Assembly (NCBI GenBank): GCA_024220505.1 | Contig: JAKZZE010000021.1 | Span: forward strand, 1-64,000 | DNA from: Rhizopus arrhizus | Lineage: Eukaryota; Mucoromycota; Mucoromycetes; Mucorales; Rhizopodaceae | Length of the DNA stretch: 64,000 bases | Direction: 5' to 3' | Shown here: in pieces, positions 1-13,100 of the stretch | Layout of the letters: every line of letters begins with the position of its first letter | Numbering within the stretch: position 1 is the stretch's first letter | Position numbers and translations under genes: made by a program | Notes under the pieces: generated by a model | What the model saw: only the letters and a program-made list of their open reading frames with translations | Databases searched by the model: none | Told to the model about the DNA's origin: nothing

Positions 1-444
1 TAAGTGTATTCGAGATCTCAGAGTTTCGTTTTTACAGTTGCTTATTTTCTTAAACATATAATGCTAGTACTTTGTTATAGTGAATAGGGTAAAAACAAAA
101 GGGGGGATTCAATGGGAAATACAAAATAACTACGGTTTTATATATTTTTTAAGAGCTACTAAAATTTACTAATATGCTGTGAAATCTGAAAGCAAACGGG
201 AGAGATATGGGGAAAATTGAAAGAAGGCTAGACAAGCACTACATTTTTGGCGAAAATTGAAATATGCAAAAAAATCACTAAAAATGACCTTATGCCTGAA
301 GGATGTCCGGCACAGTTCCGGTTTACATAACATAATGTATATTTTGGACTGTCTTTCAGATGGTATATGCCACAAAAGTCGCAGACATATGGCGGAGATA
401 CAATGTTGATTTTAATTTTTGTGCACCAGTTTTGTCCGCTACTG
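1..444 (-). mobile_element. Tc1-A copy 1, non-autonomous Tc1/mariner element, right part only
   Basis: This stretch matches the last 444 bp of four complete 1,630 bp copies elsewhere in the window (from 20,089, 24,016, 27,110 and, inverted, 39,882). It ends in the terminal motif GTCCGCTACTG followed by a TA dinucleotide at 445-446, the target duplication expected for Tc1/mariner. The other end lies left of the window. The decayed transposase reading direction in this family is on the minus strand here. The insertion interrupts the accessory gene of tnp2 element I. Confidence 0.85.
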
Positions 445-446
445 TA

Positions 447-1443
447 CGTTCCTTTTCGGTAAAAGGAGTTGTTCTATCTGGATTTTGCTCCAGAAGAATT
501 TCCTCCACCTTATCGATTGTATCATTGTTGTACATGTCTTCTTCTTCAGACATGTATTGTTGTTGAAGCAAATACTCACAGTTTGGATAGTTGTTATAAA
601 CACCTTGATCCTTGTACTGCTCGTATATAGCCTTACGAGCTCTTGTTTTCTAAAAAACAAAGTTAGTTATGCAAGTACAATACTTTATGTGGCACTTACA
701 GCGCTTCTACGGGTGACTTTTGCTGCTTTTCGTTTTCTTATAAATTCTTCAACTGGATCTATCTCTTCAACACTTGTTATGCCAGCTTTCTTCGTATAAT
801 ATTGGCGCTCGAGGTACTTGCGCAAATCGCGGTTGTTGGTATTTTTATATGAATAATGGCTATTCACGTAATCCTGCAGCAATTTAAATACTCTTTGATT
901 TTCAGCAGACTTCAGAGGCTTTTCAAGAACATATTGAGATGATGGCGGCAGGTTGTTGTAGTGATTTCTCACAGCATCCTATATTTCAGAGAAAAGCGAT
1001 TAGTATATTTGTTTAAAATTGAATTTTAATGTTTTTACTTTGACAGCAGTAGCAATCGGCTTTGCGCCTTTGCCTGATTCTGCTTCAAGCTCATCGTATG
1101 CTTCTTTGAGCTTGCTGTATGCTACTTGCAAGGCCTGCTTTTCCTCTTGCTCTTTTCGAAGCATCTCTTTCAAACCATCGTTTTCTTTTCTTAGCTTCAT
1201 ATAAATGGAAAAAGAAAGAGATACTTCATCAGTCTCCATGTCTTCAGCTTGGCGCATTCGCTTCTGAACATGGGTCATGGGAGGAAAACCAGGCCTAGGA
1301 TAGGCAAAGCTATCTGGAATGGCATCGCTTGAAGCAAGCTCAGGAACAACAGCACGAGAAGGAACAGCGATTGGTTGCCCAACAGAGTTAGAGCCACGAG
1401 CATAGGCAGGAGCAGGGTTGAATTGAATACCACGATCAGACAT
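447..1443 (-). pseudogene. Accessory coiled-coil gene of tnp2 element I, cut by Tc1-A
   Basis: The gene starts with ATG at 1,443 (protein begins MSDRGIQFNPAPAYARGS). Three exons can be read: 1,039-1,443, 700-978 and 447-649. The introns at 979-1,038 and 650-699 have GT and AG ends. Exon 1 has a proline/serine-rich N-terminus and then a charged coiled coil (KLRKENDGLKEMLRKEQEEK and onward). Exon 2 contains LRKYLERQYYTKK and exon 3 contains QQQYMSEEEDMYNND. The reading frame runs straight into the Tc1-A terminus at 446, so the C-terminal exon is separated from it. A close paralogue at 26,868-29,845 shows what follows. I do not recognise a database family. A DNA-binding or dimerising partner of the tnp2 transposase is possible but is inference. 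Confidence 0.75.
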
Positions 1444-1639
1444 ATTGTTATAAGAGTAATTTGAAATAAAGATAAGTGAGCTTGGCATCAAAATTGAATC
1501 TTTCTTAAATATCATCGAGTTGACAATGAAGCTCAGTCTTAGTATAGCAAAAAAAAAAAAATATATAAAAAGATTTCCTTTTCGAAATTTTGTTCCTTTT
1601 TTTTTCTTTCTGTTCAGCAATTTCCTTTTTCAACATCGC

Positions 1640-2098
1640 TCCGGTTATCGCAAGGTAAGTAAAAAAAAAGAAAAAGAAAAAGAAAAAGAAAAAAAGAAAA
1701 CTTTAGTTCTAGCATGCTGTAGTAGACATTCATACATGTATCCATGGCTGCTGTAGTTCCTTTGGTTCTTTGCATATCTGCTCAAAAGGTAAATACATTC
1801 ATATCTTTCAGTAATCTTTATTAAAAGTAAAATTAACTTCCTTTAGTTCGTAGCTGAAGCTTTATGGATGTCTTGGCATCCTGTTTTGTTAGTAAAAGAG
1901 CTTTAAGGTAAATAAATCAAGTACATCATGGTTTACTTTTATTAATGTTTTATTTTATACAACTTTAGATGCTTTGGCTTCTGTTGTTCCATGATGTCTA
2001 TAACCTCTTATAGCTTTGGATTTTTTTTTACTACTGGCGCGCTTTTCTTTATGGGCTTTATTTACTACGCTCTTTTGTTTGCTGCTTCTATGGTCAAG
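1640..2098 (+). other. Possible spliced transcription unit divergent from the accessory gene
   Basis: Upstream of the accessory gene and on the opposite strand there is a series of intron-like signals. Donors read CGCAAG/GTAAGT near 1,653, AAAAG/GTAAAT near 1,789, TTTAAG/GTAAAT near 1,910 and GTCAAG/GTAAGC at 2,099. Acceptors ending TTTTAG, CCTTTAG and ACTTTAG lie between them. Tnp2 element III has a corresponding arrangement in the same relative orientation (minus strand, 26,257-26,640), with the last donor conserved as GTCAAG/GTAAGT. The last exon can be read as hydrophobic peptide (FIYYALLFAASMVK here, FVCYILLFDASEVK in element III). Stops interrupt both copies, so this may be a non-coding transcript or a decayed small membrane protein. 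Confidence 0.35.
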
Positions 2099-2317
2099 GT
2101 AAGCGTATTTTCCTTTTTTTTTGCATCTACCGTTTGAATTTTTTTATTTGATCGTTTCCATGGATCCCCTGTTCGCTTTCCCTCCTTCCCCTACCCTTTT
2201 GTAATACTGTAATGAACCAATAATATATAATCAATATGGCAATAATGCCCAAAAATAAATGAATAAAACAACATTTTTGACCAATAATACCGTGTTTTAA
2301 GCCTATTTTATTTCCCA

Positions 2318-2480
2318 ATATAAATCATCCAAAGCTAAATATAGCCATAATAAGCCAATAAGGAAGCATTGCTAAAGAGCAACAGACGAATAAGGAAGCA
2401 TTAGGAAAAGGCAACAAGCCAATAAAGAAGTGGTATTAAAGAGAAACGCAAGCATGTAAGGTCCAATAGAAAGGCATCAT
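2318..2480. repeat. Subterminal repeats of tnp2 element I
   Basis: Irregular repeats carry the core CCAATAA followed by GGAAG or AGAAG (for example AGCCAATAAGGAAGCATT, then ACGAATAAGGAAGCATT and AGCCAATAAAGAAGTGG). The same core occurs inverted near the left end of element III (about 25,865-25,995) and in the 32-33 bp repeats at the right end of element II. Subterminal repeats of this kind bind the accessory protein in plant CACTA elements; that function is only inferred here. Confidence 0.55.
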
Positions 2481-2685
2481 GCTTGTGTTTCGTCGTTAAA
2501 AGAACAATGAAGCGGCGCGTTGCCAAACAGTGATACTTGGTTATCGCACTGAAATAGTTAACATTCAACGTAAACAGGTTCAACTTGGCATACTGCAATA
2601 ACGCTGCATTAAATATGATAAATCCCGATTAACTGAGGTATATCTGAGGGCTATCATACTTTGTAAATAACAATTATGTGCAGTG

Positions 2686-3394
2686 ATTTTTAAAGCTTAT
2701 TTTGTATTCAAAAGATGCTCCTTTTCATGGCGATTCGAATGGTATGCTTTTCGGTGTGGTTGGATAACTCTATCAGACGTTATTGAAGAAAATGTAAAAG
2801 AAAATAAGGGGAAAGGAAAATAATCAGCTTCACCGCATCGGGAATTGAATAGACACACGTCACAATTGGCCGACATTATTTTTCTTACCTATTATTTTCT
2901 ATCCCTCATAGGATACATCAAGAAGACGATCTCTGGACACATTATTCACCCAATGTGCCAGCACACTAAATAGAAAAGAACACCATAAAAATCAACATGA
3001 AAACGAATACTCAATTGATACATCATTCACTTTATTTATCAAAATCACCATAATCCTCTTTATAATTGTATATTTTCCCTATTACCTTATATTAATATGT
3101 TATTCCAAAGCATCTATTGTTGTTAAGTAATAAACAAAAAGGCTTTCTTCCCGCTAAAATTAATTTTGGGTGCCGAGTAAATTCTTTTTGCACGTTCAAG
3201 CAATTGAAGTCAAGAACTAGTTTATATTGTTAACTTTGTTGTTATTGTACATTAATAGTCTTTACAGTCTTCTATTAATTGGTTTCTGTTATCACTTCAC
3301 CGTATAGCGAAACTAGACATAACATACATATTAGCAACTGTCACTTTTGATACTATGGTGAATATTAGTAAACTCGATTTGAAAAGAATATTTT
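2686..3394. other. Unassigned spacer between tnp2 elements I and II
   Basis: About 700 bp of AT-rich sequence lies between the putative right terminus of element I and the putative left terminus of element II. I see no convincing open reading frame, RNA gene, terminal repeat or splice pattern in it. It may be host intergenic DNA or an old degraded insertion. Confidence 0.4.
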
Positions 3395-4033
3395 CACTGC
3401 AAATAATTGGTGATTTTCAGCGTTATCAGTCATTTGCAGTCATTTCTAACATCAAAATTTCAACGATTTAAATAACTTTGATTAAACGAAAAAAATTAAA
3501 ATGCTCTGTATTGCACCTTTTTGAATTTTGAAAAAAGATTTAGGTGCGAAAAAAATAAAGAAATTTAATAATTTTATTATTTTTTTTGTGGTGTAAGTAT
3601 CCATAGAGTTATTCATGTTTTAAAAAAGTGTCTTTTTTTTTTCAAATAGTCTCTTTTTGGAAAGTCTGTTCTCCTCTATCGTTGAAAGACCGATATTTTC
3701 TTTTTTTTATTTTTGTGGGCAAAATGCGGAAAACAAAAACACATTATGATTATTTTGATCAAAAGAATACATATTAGGAAGGCAGTCTGTGCTTTTTAGC
3801 TTAGCTCATTAGAAACGTGTAACAGAATGTAACAAAATAGTTGCGTTTGGGAAAAAAAAAGAAGCTGAAAAATTAAAAGTAAAAAAAAAAGACAAAGTTA
3901 AAAAAAAAAGACCTAGTGAAAAAAAAAAAAAAAAAAAAAAAAAGAGCATAGCAATAAAAGGTTCCTTATTCAAATGAAAACAATAACCTAACAGTAAACA
4001 TGTTTTATAAAAATACAAATGCTTTCACAATAT

Positions 4034-4449
4034 TGATTTATCCAAGAATAGAAAGGAACAAGAGAGGACGAGACTCGATAAAGAGGTTGCTTTATTTAAT
4101 AAGAAAATGATACTCTATTTATACTTTTCATACACGGATAATATTTCATGTCATGGATTAATAATTAATGAGTATGATATAACTGATGACAAATAGATAA
4201 TGGTTACGTGTTCTTCCATTGTTATCTTTGTCATCATAAGCATTTATCCATAGAATACTCGTATATGATTGACTGCGATTGACTGTGATTTAGTCCCTGG
4301 ATTTAATATAATTTAACCGTGCAATTACGCAGCATCTTATTCTTAATGAAGATTTATCCGAATTAACCTGTAGTCTATCTATTGGATATATTTTACATGT
4401 AGCTTATTAATACTGTTTTCATATCGAGTTATGAATGATGGATACATCA
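4034..4449 (-). repeat. Gypsy-1 LTR 1
   Basis: This is the leftmost 416 bp LTR, the downstream (3') LTR of copy 1 because the element is transcribed on minus. It differs from LTR 2 near the start (TCCAAGAATAG versus TCCAGGAATAG). It is bounded on the left by the AATAT target duplication. Confidence 0.95.
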
Positions 4450-4655
4450 TTGCCCCCTTCCAGGTTGGAACAACCGATGAGCATCATGAATAACGAAGAG
4501 TACAGGGATCATATCCAATATGACTTCTTAGGCTGTTTATATTAAAGACGTAAGTGTAGAGGAAAGAGAGAGTATGCTCTTCTGGTATATAATCGATAAA
4601 AACCCAAAAAACCTCTTGAGGAAAAAAGTAATGGGAAAAGATCATATTCAGCTCG

Positions 4656-7600
4656 TTACTTTGTCTTGTTTCGTTTGTTAAAATTATTAGTCTTGGTTGG
4701 AACATTGGTATGATATGAGCGTTTACGTTTGCCAATGTTATTATTGACGTTACGTCTTGCCCAGTACTGTTCTATCATACTCATGTCATCAAAACTTGAG
4801 GCAGGTTCCCAGGTATCATATTCTGGAGGATAACCTTTCCATCTTACTAGGTATTTATAATTACTAGTGTTATTTCCTTTATGTTGGATAATTGCCTGCA
4901 CATCGTACTGTTGTTGGTCAGCGCGATTATTAACAACGTTGTCTGTAGAGATGAGTTTGATGTGCGAGGTAGGTACGTCGCGCGATAATAGTGTACCTGT
5001 TTTATCCGTCAAAATGTAGCTACCATTTTTTGTGACTCCATGTACGACAAAGGGGCCCTCGTACCTTGGGTCAGTTTTACTATTTCTATTCACATTTTTT
5101 ATCATAACTTCGCTATTATTAGGAAATTGTTGATGTACAATGCGGTGTTTCTTTGTAAAATACTCGTTGTCAGTTCTTTGAGTAGTCATAATACGGTTAC
5201 GTATAGCAGGGATTACTATGTTGTTCATATTGTCTAATTTATTTTCTAGTGCTTTAGCATACTGCTGACTAGAGTTAGGTATTGAGGATTGTGCATTGGA
5301 ATAATCCTGAAATTCATTTGGTTGTCTATTATACATAAGCACAAATGGTCTGGAATGATGTAATCTAGAATATTTGCAATTCATAGCATATTGAATACTA
5401 GGAAGGAAAAGATTCCACTCGTCTTTCTTGCCTTGTAATCTTTTAACAAGAGCTCGTTTGGCTATTCCAACAAACGATTCGTTAGTCGAATTACCCAATG
5501 GGTTATAAGGCAGTGAAAGTCTATGGTCAATACCACAGGTTTCCATTAATGAATTAAATATTTCATTAGTGAATTCTGTACCGTTATCTGAACTAAGCTT
5601 TTTGGGCCAACCAAAAGTGCAAAAGATATCTCTAAGTTCATTAGCTATGGATACTGCAGTTTTATCTATTAATGGTCTTAGAATTGTAAATCTTGTGAAG
5701 AGATCAACTAGGACTAAAATGAAATTATATCCTTCTGTTGATGTAATGTTCAGGGTACCGAGGTCAATACAGACGTGGTCAAAAGGACCATCTGGTAGAA
5801 TACTACGGGGAGGGTGATACCCGTGTTTGCCAATATTAAATTGCTGACATTCAGGACAATTGGATACTAGCTGCAATGCATCTTTTTTAATATTAATCCA
5901 GTGCAAATTATCATTGTGGATTGTCTTTACAATAGCATCAGCCCCAAAGTGTCCAAGTAGATGTGCCTTTAATAATAGGTTATGACGTTCCTCTTCTGGT
6001 GGTGTCATGTAGTCTACTAGTTGTACAGCTCTTTGTTTTATGTTTGTACTGTTGTCTGTAGTACGTTTACTCTGTGACTTTGTATTTTTATTTTTTATGG
6101 AAAATTGCTGAGGATTATTATCTCCCCCCAGTCTTTTTTCCGTATCGTCTGAAAAAAGACGAGAAAGTGAATCCGGCAACACATTTTCAATTCCTGGACG
6201 ATGGATTACTTTGAATGTATAGTTGAAAATAGTTTCGAACCAATTCAGCATCATGGGATTAGGAATGTTTTGTGTGCCAAGATAGACCAAACTTTTATGA
6301 TCAGTATACAGCGTGAATTGAGATCCATACAACCACTTGTGAAATCTTTCAAAAAGATAACAGATGGCTAACAGCTCTCGTTTAGTTGTCGAGTAGTTCA
6401 TTTCTGACTTCGACAGTGCTCTTGCTGCGAATCCAATATAGCGAGTTTTATCGTCAATAATTTGATAAAGTACACCGCCAATTCCTGTGTTGCTAGCATC
6501 TGTAGCTAGCTGTAATTCATGACGCATGTCAGGTATAGACAGAACAGGAGCATTAGATAAGGCTGTTTGTATATTTCGAAAAGCCTGTAGGTATTTGTCA
6601 GTCCAAATGTGTTCCAATGAACCTTCGTTACGTAGTTTATCTAACGGTGCGGTCATAGTAGAGAAATTTGGGAGATGACTTCGAAAATAATTAGCGAGGC
6701 CTAGAAAGCGTTGTATATCTTTTCCAGTCTTTGGTATTGGCCATGCTAAAGCATTTGCAACCTTTCTGCTATCCAATGAGAGACTATTGTGACTAATAGT
6801 GAACCCTAGGATGTTTACCGAAGTTTGCATAAAGTGACATTTATCAACGTTAAGAATAAATTTAGCTGATGTAAGTCGTTCGATGACAGTAGTTACGCAT
6901 TTGATATGTTCCTCAATATCGGGTCCAGTACCGATAGTTAAATCATCAATGAAACATGTAACGTATGGCAAGTCATGTAAGAGGGTAGTTAGCACACGTT
7001 GGAAATGATTTGGTATAGGGGTCAAACCGAATGGTGCTCTACAGAATTGATATTGTTGACCGTTAAATGTAAAAGCTGTAAGGGATCTATGCTCATCAGC
7101 TAGAGGTAACCGATGAAAAGCTTGTTTGAGGTCAAGTACTGTGAATAGTGTCGCAGCACTCATTTTTTGATGCAACTCAGTTATCAATGGTAATTGAAAG
7201 CGGTCGGTACGATCTTTTATGAGTATTGCATTGATATGTCTGGGGTCTATACACACCCGTACATCGTCACTATAATTACCATTAGCATCCTTTTTACGTA
7301 CAGTCAACAAAGGAGAGTTAAATGCAGTATTAGGAGGGGCTATTTCAATTACACCATCTGCTAACCATTTATCAACCTGTTCTTGTACTTTAGGCTGAAT
7401 TGACAGTGCAATAGGATACTGTCGTCTATAAGTGGTTTTACCTGGTTCAGTTTCCAAGCGAACTATCGCTTCAGGTAGAGGACATGCAGACGTGCTAGGG
7501 ATCTTAGCATTGGCGCTCAAATATGGCTGTAATGCGTCCATAAGTTGTTCACGCTGTAGGTGAGTACCAGCGGGTGACTTATTAGGTTTGATAGGTGAAG

Positions 7601-9520
7601 GATCTATTGGATCAGGTATTGTAGAGATATTAGGACTATCCCACGTAACAGCTAAACCTGTCAAGTTAATGTTTAACTTAGGCATAAGATCTGTACCAAT
7701 ACAAATAGGTATATCCTTATCAAACTTAAAAATTTCAAATTCATGTAAGACATTGATTCCGTTATAAAATACTTTTATTTGATCTGTAATAGCAGTTCTA
7801 GGTACCAAGGTATTCAAACTAGCTAATTGTAATTTTCCTGAAACAGGAAAAGTTCTAACGTTTATAATTTTTGCTAGGTCAGGAGAGATCGTAGAAGTAT
7901 TACACCCAGTATCAACCAAAGCCCAAGTACGGACATTTTCTATAGTGATGGGTACAAAAAGGAATCAGTACGTTTGTTATTAAAACTGTGAAGTTTTGTA
8001 TTAAACGGTTGCAACTTACATAATGATGAGTAGTAGTGGATGTCCTTGACGGCTTCATCGTCAAGATCCTGTTCTTCATCGTGGCTTTGTTGGTTGGCAG
8101 GGTTGTATTTAGAAGCTTTTGTACCCATTGGTTTATCTTCACTGCCAGTCAACTGAAGTGAGCGGAATGCCCTGGTTATGGTAGGTGCAGTAGAGGAGGA
8201 GGAAGAGGCAGAACCAGCAGAAAGAGGTTGATTCCTTTTAGGGCAAACATTTAAATGCTCCCTAGTAAAAGGAGCGTTGCATTTAAAGCAACGCTTACTA
8301 GATGTCTCTTTGTTCATACTGTTAGCAATTCCAAGCTCCTGAGCCTTTTTACAACGATCTGTTGTGTGGTTGCACTTTCCATGGATGATACAAGTCCTTC
8401 CATCCGTACGGTGGTTTCTTTTATGAATACCACTGGGAGGGTTCAACCCGTTGACTTGAGAGGGTTGGTTATGGAATTTTTTGGTTGACATATTGGGCAA
8501 GGTCTGTTGTTTTGTATGGAACTTTCTTGCGATACTAGAAAGGAGGTTTATGTCATTCTTTGCCTCCTGATCCAGACTGACGATGGCAATATTGACATGA
8601 TTTTGTAGGCTACCAGTGAGGGAGTTCACAAACAAAATAGCCAAAAAATCATCAGCTACGGGAGTGGCTTCACGCTTGAGCTTCAAAAAGCGGTCAGTGT
8701 ATTTTTCCACAGATTCATCAGGTTGCATGCTGATGGTTAACAGCTCTCTTGAGGCGTGGGCTTGAGCCTCAGTGGATTCAATGCCATATTTCAAGGTTAA
8801 TTGCTCCTTGAAAATGGTCCAAGATAAATTCTTCTTTACCCGCAATTCATCATACCAAGAACGCTGAGTATGGGTAAGGGAGAAAGGGATGAGGCGCTGC
8901 CAATGCACCTGTACATCCAAGCGGTACGCAAAGAGGATATCCTCAAAACGTCGGATACAGTCAGCAATGTCTTTAAAGACGGGCAATGCTGAGTTCTCTA
9001 CATTACCAGTGTACTGAAACAAAGGTAAGTTTTGAGGAACCACTGTAGGTTGACTGTTAGAACCGTTAATGGCAGAGCCATTGGTCTGTATAGTCAAGGT
9101 ATTAGCCAGTTTTGCTTGCAAGTCCAACAAGGAGGCCAAGATGGTAGACTTGGTCGTATATTCGCGGGAAAGGTTAGCCAGTTGCTTTCCTGTAAGCTCT
9201 TGACCCGTGATAGCCGCAGCAATTTGTTCTACCTGTTTCGTCAAAGTCTGGATGGTAGCCGTCAAATTACGACTACCAGAGACCTGAGAAGGTGGTGCTG
9301 CGCCACTGTTCTTGACACCAGCAAGCGGAGAGGCCATGGCCCTGGGTTCAACTTCTTCCATCTCTATGTCTTCTATAATAGAGTTTGGGGATCCAGTAAG
9401 AGGAAGTTCGATCCCATTAACCATGGAGGGCTTTTCAAGTCTAGGACCAATGAAAGCAGGGTCACTTTCAGAAAGAAGGGTTTCTTCGTTGTAAGCCAAA
9501 AGATTAGAGTTGATAGACAT
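4656..9520 (-). pseudogene. Gypsy-1 copy 1 gag-pol polyprotein, single-base frameshift
   Basis: This copy is the same as the 10,194-15,059 polyprotein except for a one-base loss in an A run at about 7,956-7,960 (five A instead of six). The loss moves gag out of frame with pol. The gag part reads from ATG at 9,520 to about 7,961 and the pol part from about 7,950 down to the stop at 4,656. Protease, reverse transcriptase, RNase H, integrase and chromodomain are all otherwise present. The loss sits just before the protease DTG motif, so the copy could still make gag but not the pol enzymes by normal translation. A sequencing error in the homopolymer is the main alternative. Confidence 0.9.
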
Positions 9521-9571
9521 GTTTGAGAATAGCGTAGTAATAATAGAGTAAAGAGAATTCGTCAAAAAAAA

Positions 9572-9987
9572 TGATTTATCCAGGAATAGAAAGGAACAAG
9601 AGAGGACGAGACTCGATAAAGAGGTTGCTTTATTTAATAAGAAAATGATACTCTATTTATACTTTTCATACACGGATAATATTTCATGTCATGGATTAAT
9701 AATTAATGAGTATGATATAACTGATGACAAATAGATAATGGTTACGTGTTCTTCCATTGTTATCTTTGTCATCATAAGCATTTATCCATAGAATACTCGT
9801 ATATGATTGACTGCGATTGACTGTGATTTAGTCCCTGGATTTAATATAATTTAACCGTGCAATTACGCAGCATCTTATTCTTAATGAAGATTTATCCGAA
9901 TTAACCTGTAGTCTATCTATTGGATATATTTTACATGTAGCTTATTAATACTGTTTTCATATCGAGTTATGAATGATGGATACATCA
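9572..9987 (-). repeat. Gypsy-1 LTR 2 (shared)
   Basis: This 416 bp LTR is the upstream (5') LTR of copy 1 and the downstream (3') LTR of copy 2. It has TG...CA ends like LTR 1 and LTR 3 and no target duplication of its own, which supports recombination rather than two independent insertions. Confidence 0.95.
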
Positions 9988-10193
9988 TTGCCCCCTTCCA
10001 GGTTGGAACAACCGATGAGCATCATGAATAACGAAGAGTACAGGGATCATATCCAATATGACTTCTTAGGCTGTTTATATTAAAGACGTAAGTGTAGAGG
10101 AAAGAGAGAGTATGCTCTTCTGGTATATAATCGATAAAAACCCAAAAAACCTCTTGAGGAAAAAAGTAATGGGAAAAGATCATATTCAGCTCG

Positions 10194-13100
10194 TTACTTT
10201 GTCTTGTTTCGTTTGTTAAAATTATTAGTCTTGGTTGGAACATTGGTATGATATGAGCGTTTACGTTTGCCAATGTTATTATTGACGTTACGTCTTGCCC
10301 AGTACTGTTCTATCATACTCATGTCATCAAAACTTGAGGCAGGTTCCCAGGTATCATATTCTGGAGGATAACCTTTCCATCTTACTAGGTATTTATAATT
10401 ACTAGTGTTATTTCCTTTATGTTGGATAATTGCCTGCACATCGTACTGTTGTTGGTCAGCGCGATTATTAACAACGTTGTCTGTAGAGATGAGTTTGATG
10501 TGCGAGGTAGGTACGTCGCGCGATAATAGTGTACCTGTTTTATCCGTCAAAATGTAGCTACCATTTTTTGTGACTCCATGTACGACAAAGGGGCCCTCGT
10601 ACCTTGGGTCAGTTTTACTATTTCTATTCACATTTTTTATCATAACTTCGCTATTATTAGGAAATTGTTGATGTACAATGCGGTGTTTCTTTGTAAAATA
10701 CTCGTTGTCAGTTCTTTGAGTAGTCATAATACGGTTACGTATAGCAGGGATTACTATGTTGTTCATATTGTCTAATTTATTTTCTAGTGCTTTAGCATAC
10801 TGCTGACTAGAGTTAGGTATTGAGGATTGTGCATTGGAATAATCCTGAAATTCATTTGGTTGTCTATTATACATAAGCACAAATGGTCTGGAATGATGTA
10901 ATCTAGAATATTTGCAATTCATAGCATATTGAATACTAGGAAGGAAAAGATTCCACTCGTCTTTCTTGCCTTGTAATCTTTTAACAAGAGCTCGTTTGGC
11001 TATTCCAACAAACGATTCGTTAGTCGAATTACCCAATGGGTTATAAGGCAGTGAAAGTCTATGGTCAATACCACAGGTTTCCATTAATGAATTAAATATT
11101 TCATTAGTGAATTCTGTACCGTTATCTGAACTAAGCTTTTTGGGCCAACCAAAAGTGCAAAAGATATCTCTAAGTTCATTAGCTATGGATACTGCAGTTT
11201 TATCTATTAATGGTCTTAGAATTGTAAATCTTGTGAAGAGATCAACTAGGACTAAAATGAAATTATATCCTTCTGTTGATGTAATGTTCAGGGTACCGAG
11301 GTCAATACAGACGTGGTCAAAAGGACCATCTGGTAGAATACTACGGGGAGGGTGATACCCGTGTTTGCCAATATTAAATTGCTGACATTCAGGACAATTG
11401 GATACTAGCTGCAATGCATCTTTTTTAATATTAATCCAGTGCAAATTATCATTGTGGATTGTCTTTACAATAGCATCAGCCCCAAAGTGTCCAAGTAGAT
11501 GTGCCTTTAATAATAGGTTATGACGTTCCTCTTCTGGTGGTGTCATGTAGTCTACTAGTTGTACAGCTCTTTGTTTTATGTTTGTACTGTTGTCTGTAGT
11601 ACGTTTACTCTGTGACTTTGTATTTTTATTTTTTATGGAAAATTGCTGAGGATTATTATCTCCCCCCAGTCTTTTTTCCGTATCGTCTGAAAAAAGACGA
11701 GAAAGTGAATCCGGCAACACATTTTCAATTCCTGGACGATGGATTACTTTGAATGTATAGTTGAAAATAGTTTCGAACCAATTCAGCATCATGGGATTAG
11801 GAATGTTTTGTGTGCCAAGATAGACCAAACTTTTATGATCAGTATACAGCGTGAATTGAGATCCATACAACCACTTGTGAAATCTTTCAAAAAGATAACA
11901 GATGGCTAACAGCTCTCGTTTAGTTGTCGAGTAGTTCATTTCTGACTTCGACAGTGCTCTTGCTGCGAATCCAATATAGCGAGTTTTATCGTCAATAATT
12001 TGATAAAGTACACCGCCAATTCCTGTGTTGCTAGCATCTGTAGCTAGCTGTAATTCATGACGCATGTCAGGTATAGACAGAACAGGAGCATTAGATAAGG
12101 CTGTTTGTATATTTCGAAAAGCCTGTAGGTATTTGTCAGTCCAAATGTGTTCCAATGAACCTTCGTTACGTAGTTTATCTAACGGTGCGGTCATAGTAGA
12201 GAAATTTGGGAGATGACTTCGAAAATAATTAGCGAGGCCTAGAAAGCGTTGTATATCTTTTCCAGTCTTTGGTATTGGCCATGCTAAAGCATTTGCAACC
12301 TTTCTGCTATCCAATGAGAGACTATTGTGACTAATAGTGAACCCTAGGATGTTTACCGAAGTTTGCATAAAGTGACATTTATCAACGTTAAGAATAAATT
12401 TAGCTGATGTAAGTCGTTCGATGACAGTAGTTACGCATTTGATATGTTCCTCAATATCGGGTCCAGTACCGATAGTTAAATCATCAATGAAACATGTAAC
12501 GTATGGCAAGTCATGTAAGAGGGTAGTTAGCACACGTTGGAAATGATTTGGTATAGGGGTCAAACCGAATGGTGCTCTACAGAATTGATATTGTTGACCG
12601 TTAAATGTAAAAGCTGTAAGGGATCTATGCTCATCAGCTAGAGGTAACCGATGAAAAGCTTGTTTGAGGTCAAGTACTGTGAATAGTGTCGCAGCACTCA
12701 TTTTTTGATGCAACTCAGTTATCAATGGTAATTGAAAGCGGTCGGTACGATCTTTTATGAGTATTGCATTGATATGTCTGGGGTCTATACACACCCGTAC
12801 ATCGTCACTATAATTACCATTAGCATCCTTTTTACGTACAGTCAACAAAGGAGAGTTAAATGCAGTATTAGGAGGGGCTATTTCAATTACACCATCTGCT
12901 AACCATTTATCAACCTGTTCTTGTACTTTAGGCTGAATTGACAGTGCAATAGGATACTGTCGTCTATAAGTGGTTTTACCTGGTTCAGTTTCCAAGCGAA
13001 CTATCGCTTCAGGTAGAGGACATGCAGACGTGCTAGGGATCTTAGCATTGGCGCTCAAATATGGCTGTAATGCGTCCATAAGTTGTTCACGCTGTAGGTG

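Larger units (their letters stand above)
447..2685 (-). mobile_element. tnp2-class DNA transposon I (partial, right end)
   Basis: This is the right-hand part of a two-gene tnp2/CACTA-like element. It holds the accessory gene on the minus strand, subterminal repeats and a terminus at 2,671-2,685 that reads CACTGCACATAATTG inward, one mismatch from the termini at 3,395, 23,989 and 23,994. Tracts around 2,060-2,520 resemble the left flank of element III (about 25,785-26,260) in inverted orientation. The transposase is expected to the left of the window, as in element II. Confidence 0.65.

Noticed and set aside
1000..1620. Start of the element I accessory gene at an upstream in-frame ATG near 1,620
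   Set aside because: The extra N-terminal residues are encoded by poly-A/T-rich leader and have no counterpart in the paralogue. MSDRG at 1,443 matches the start of the copy at 26,868.
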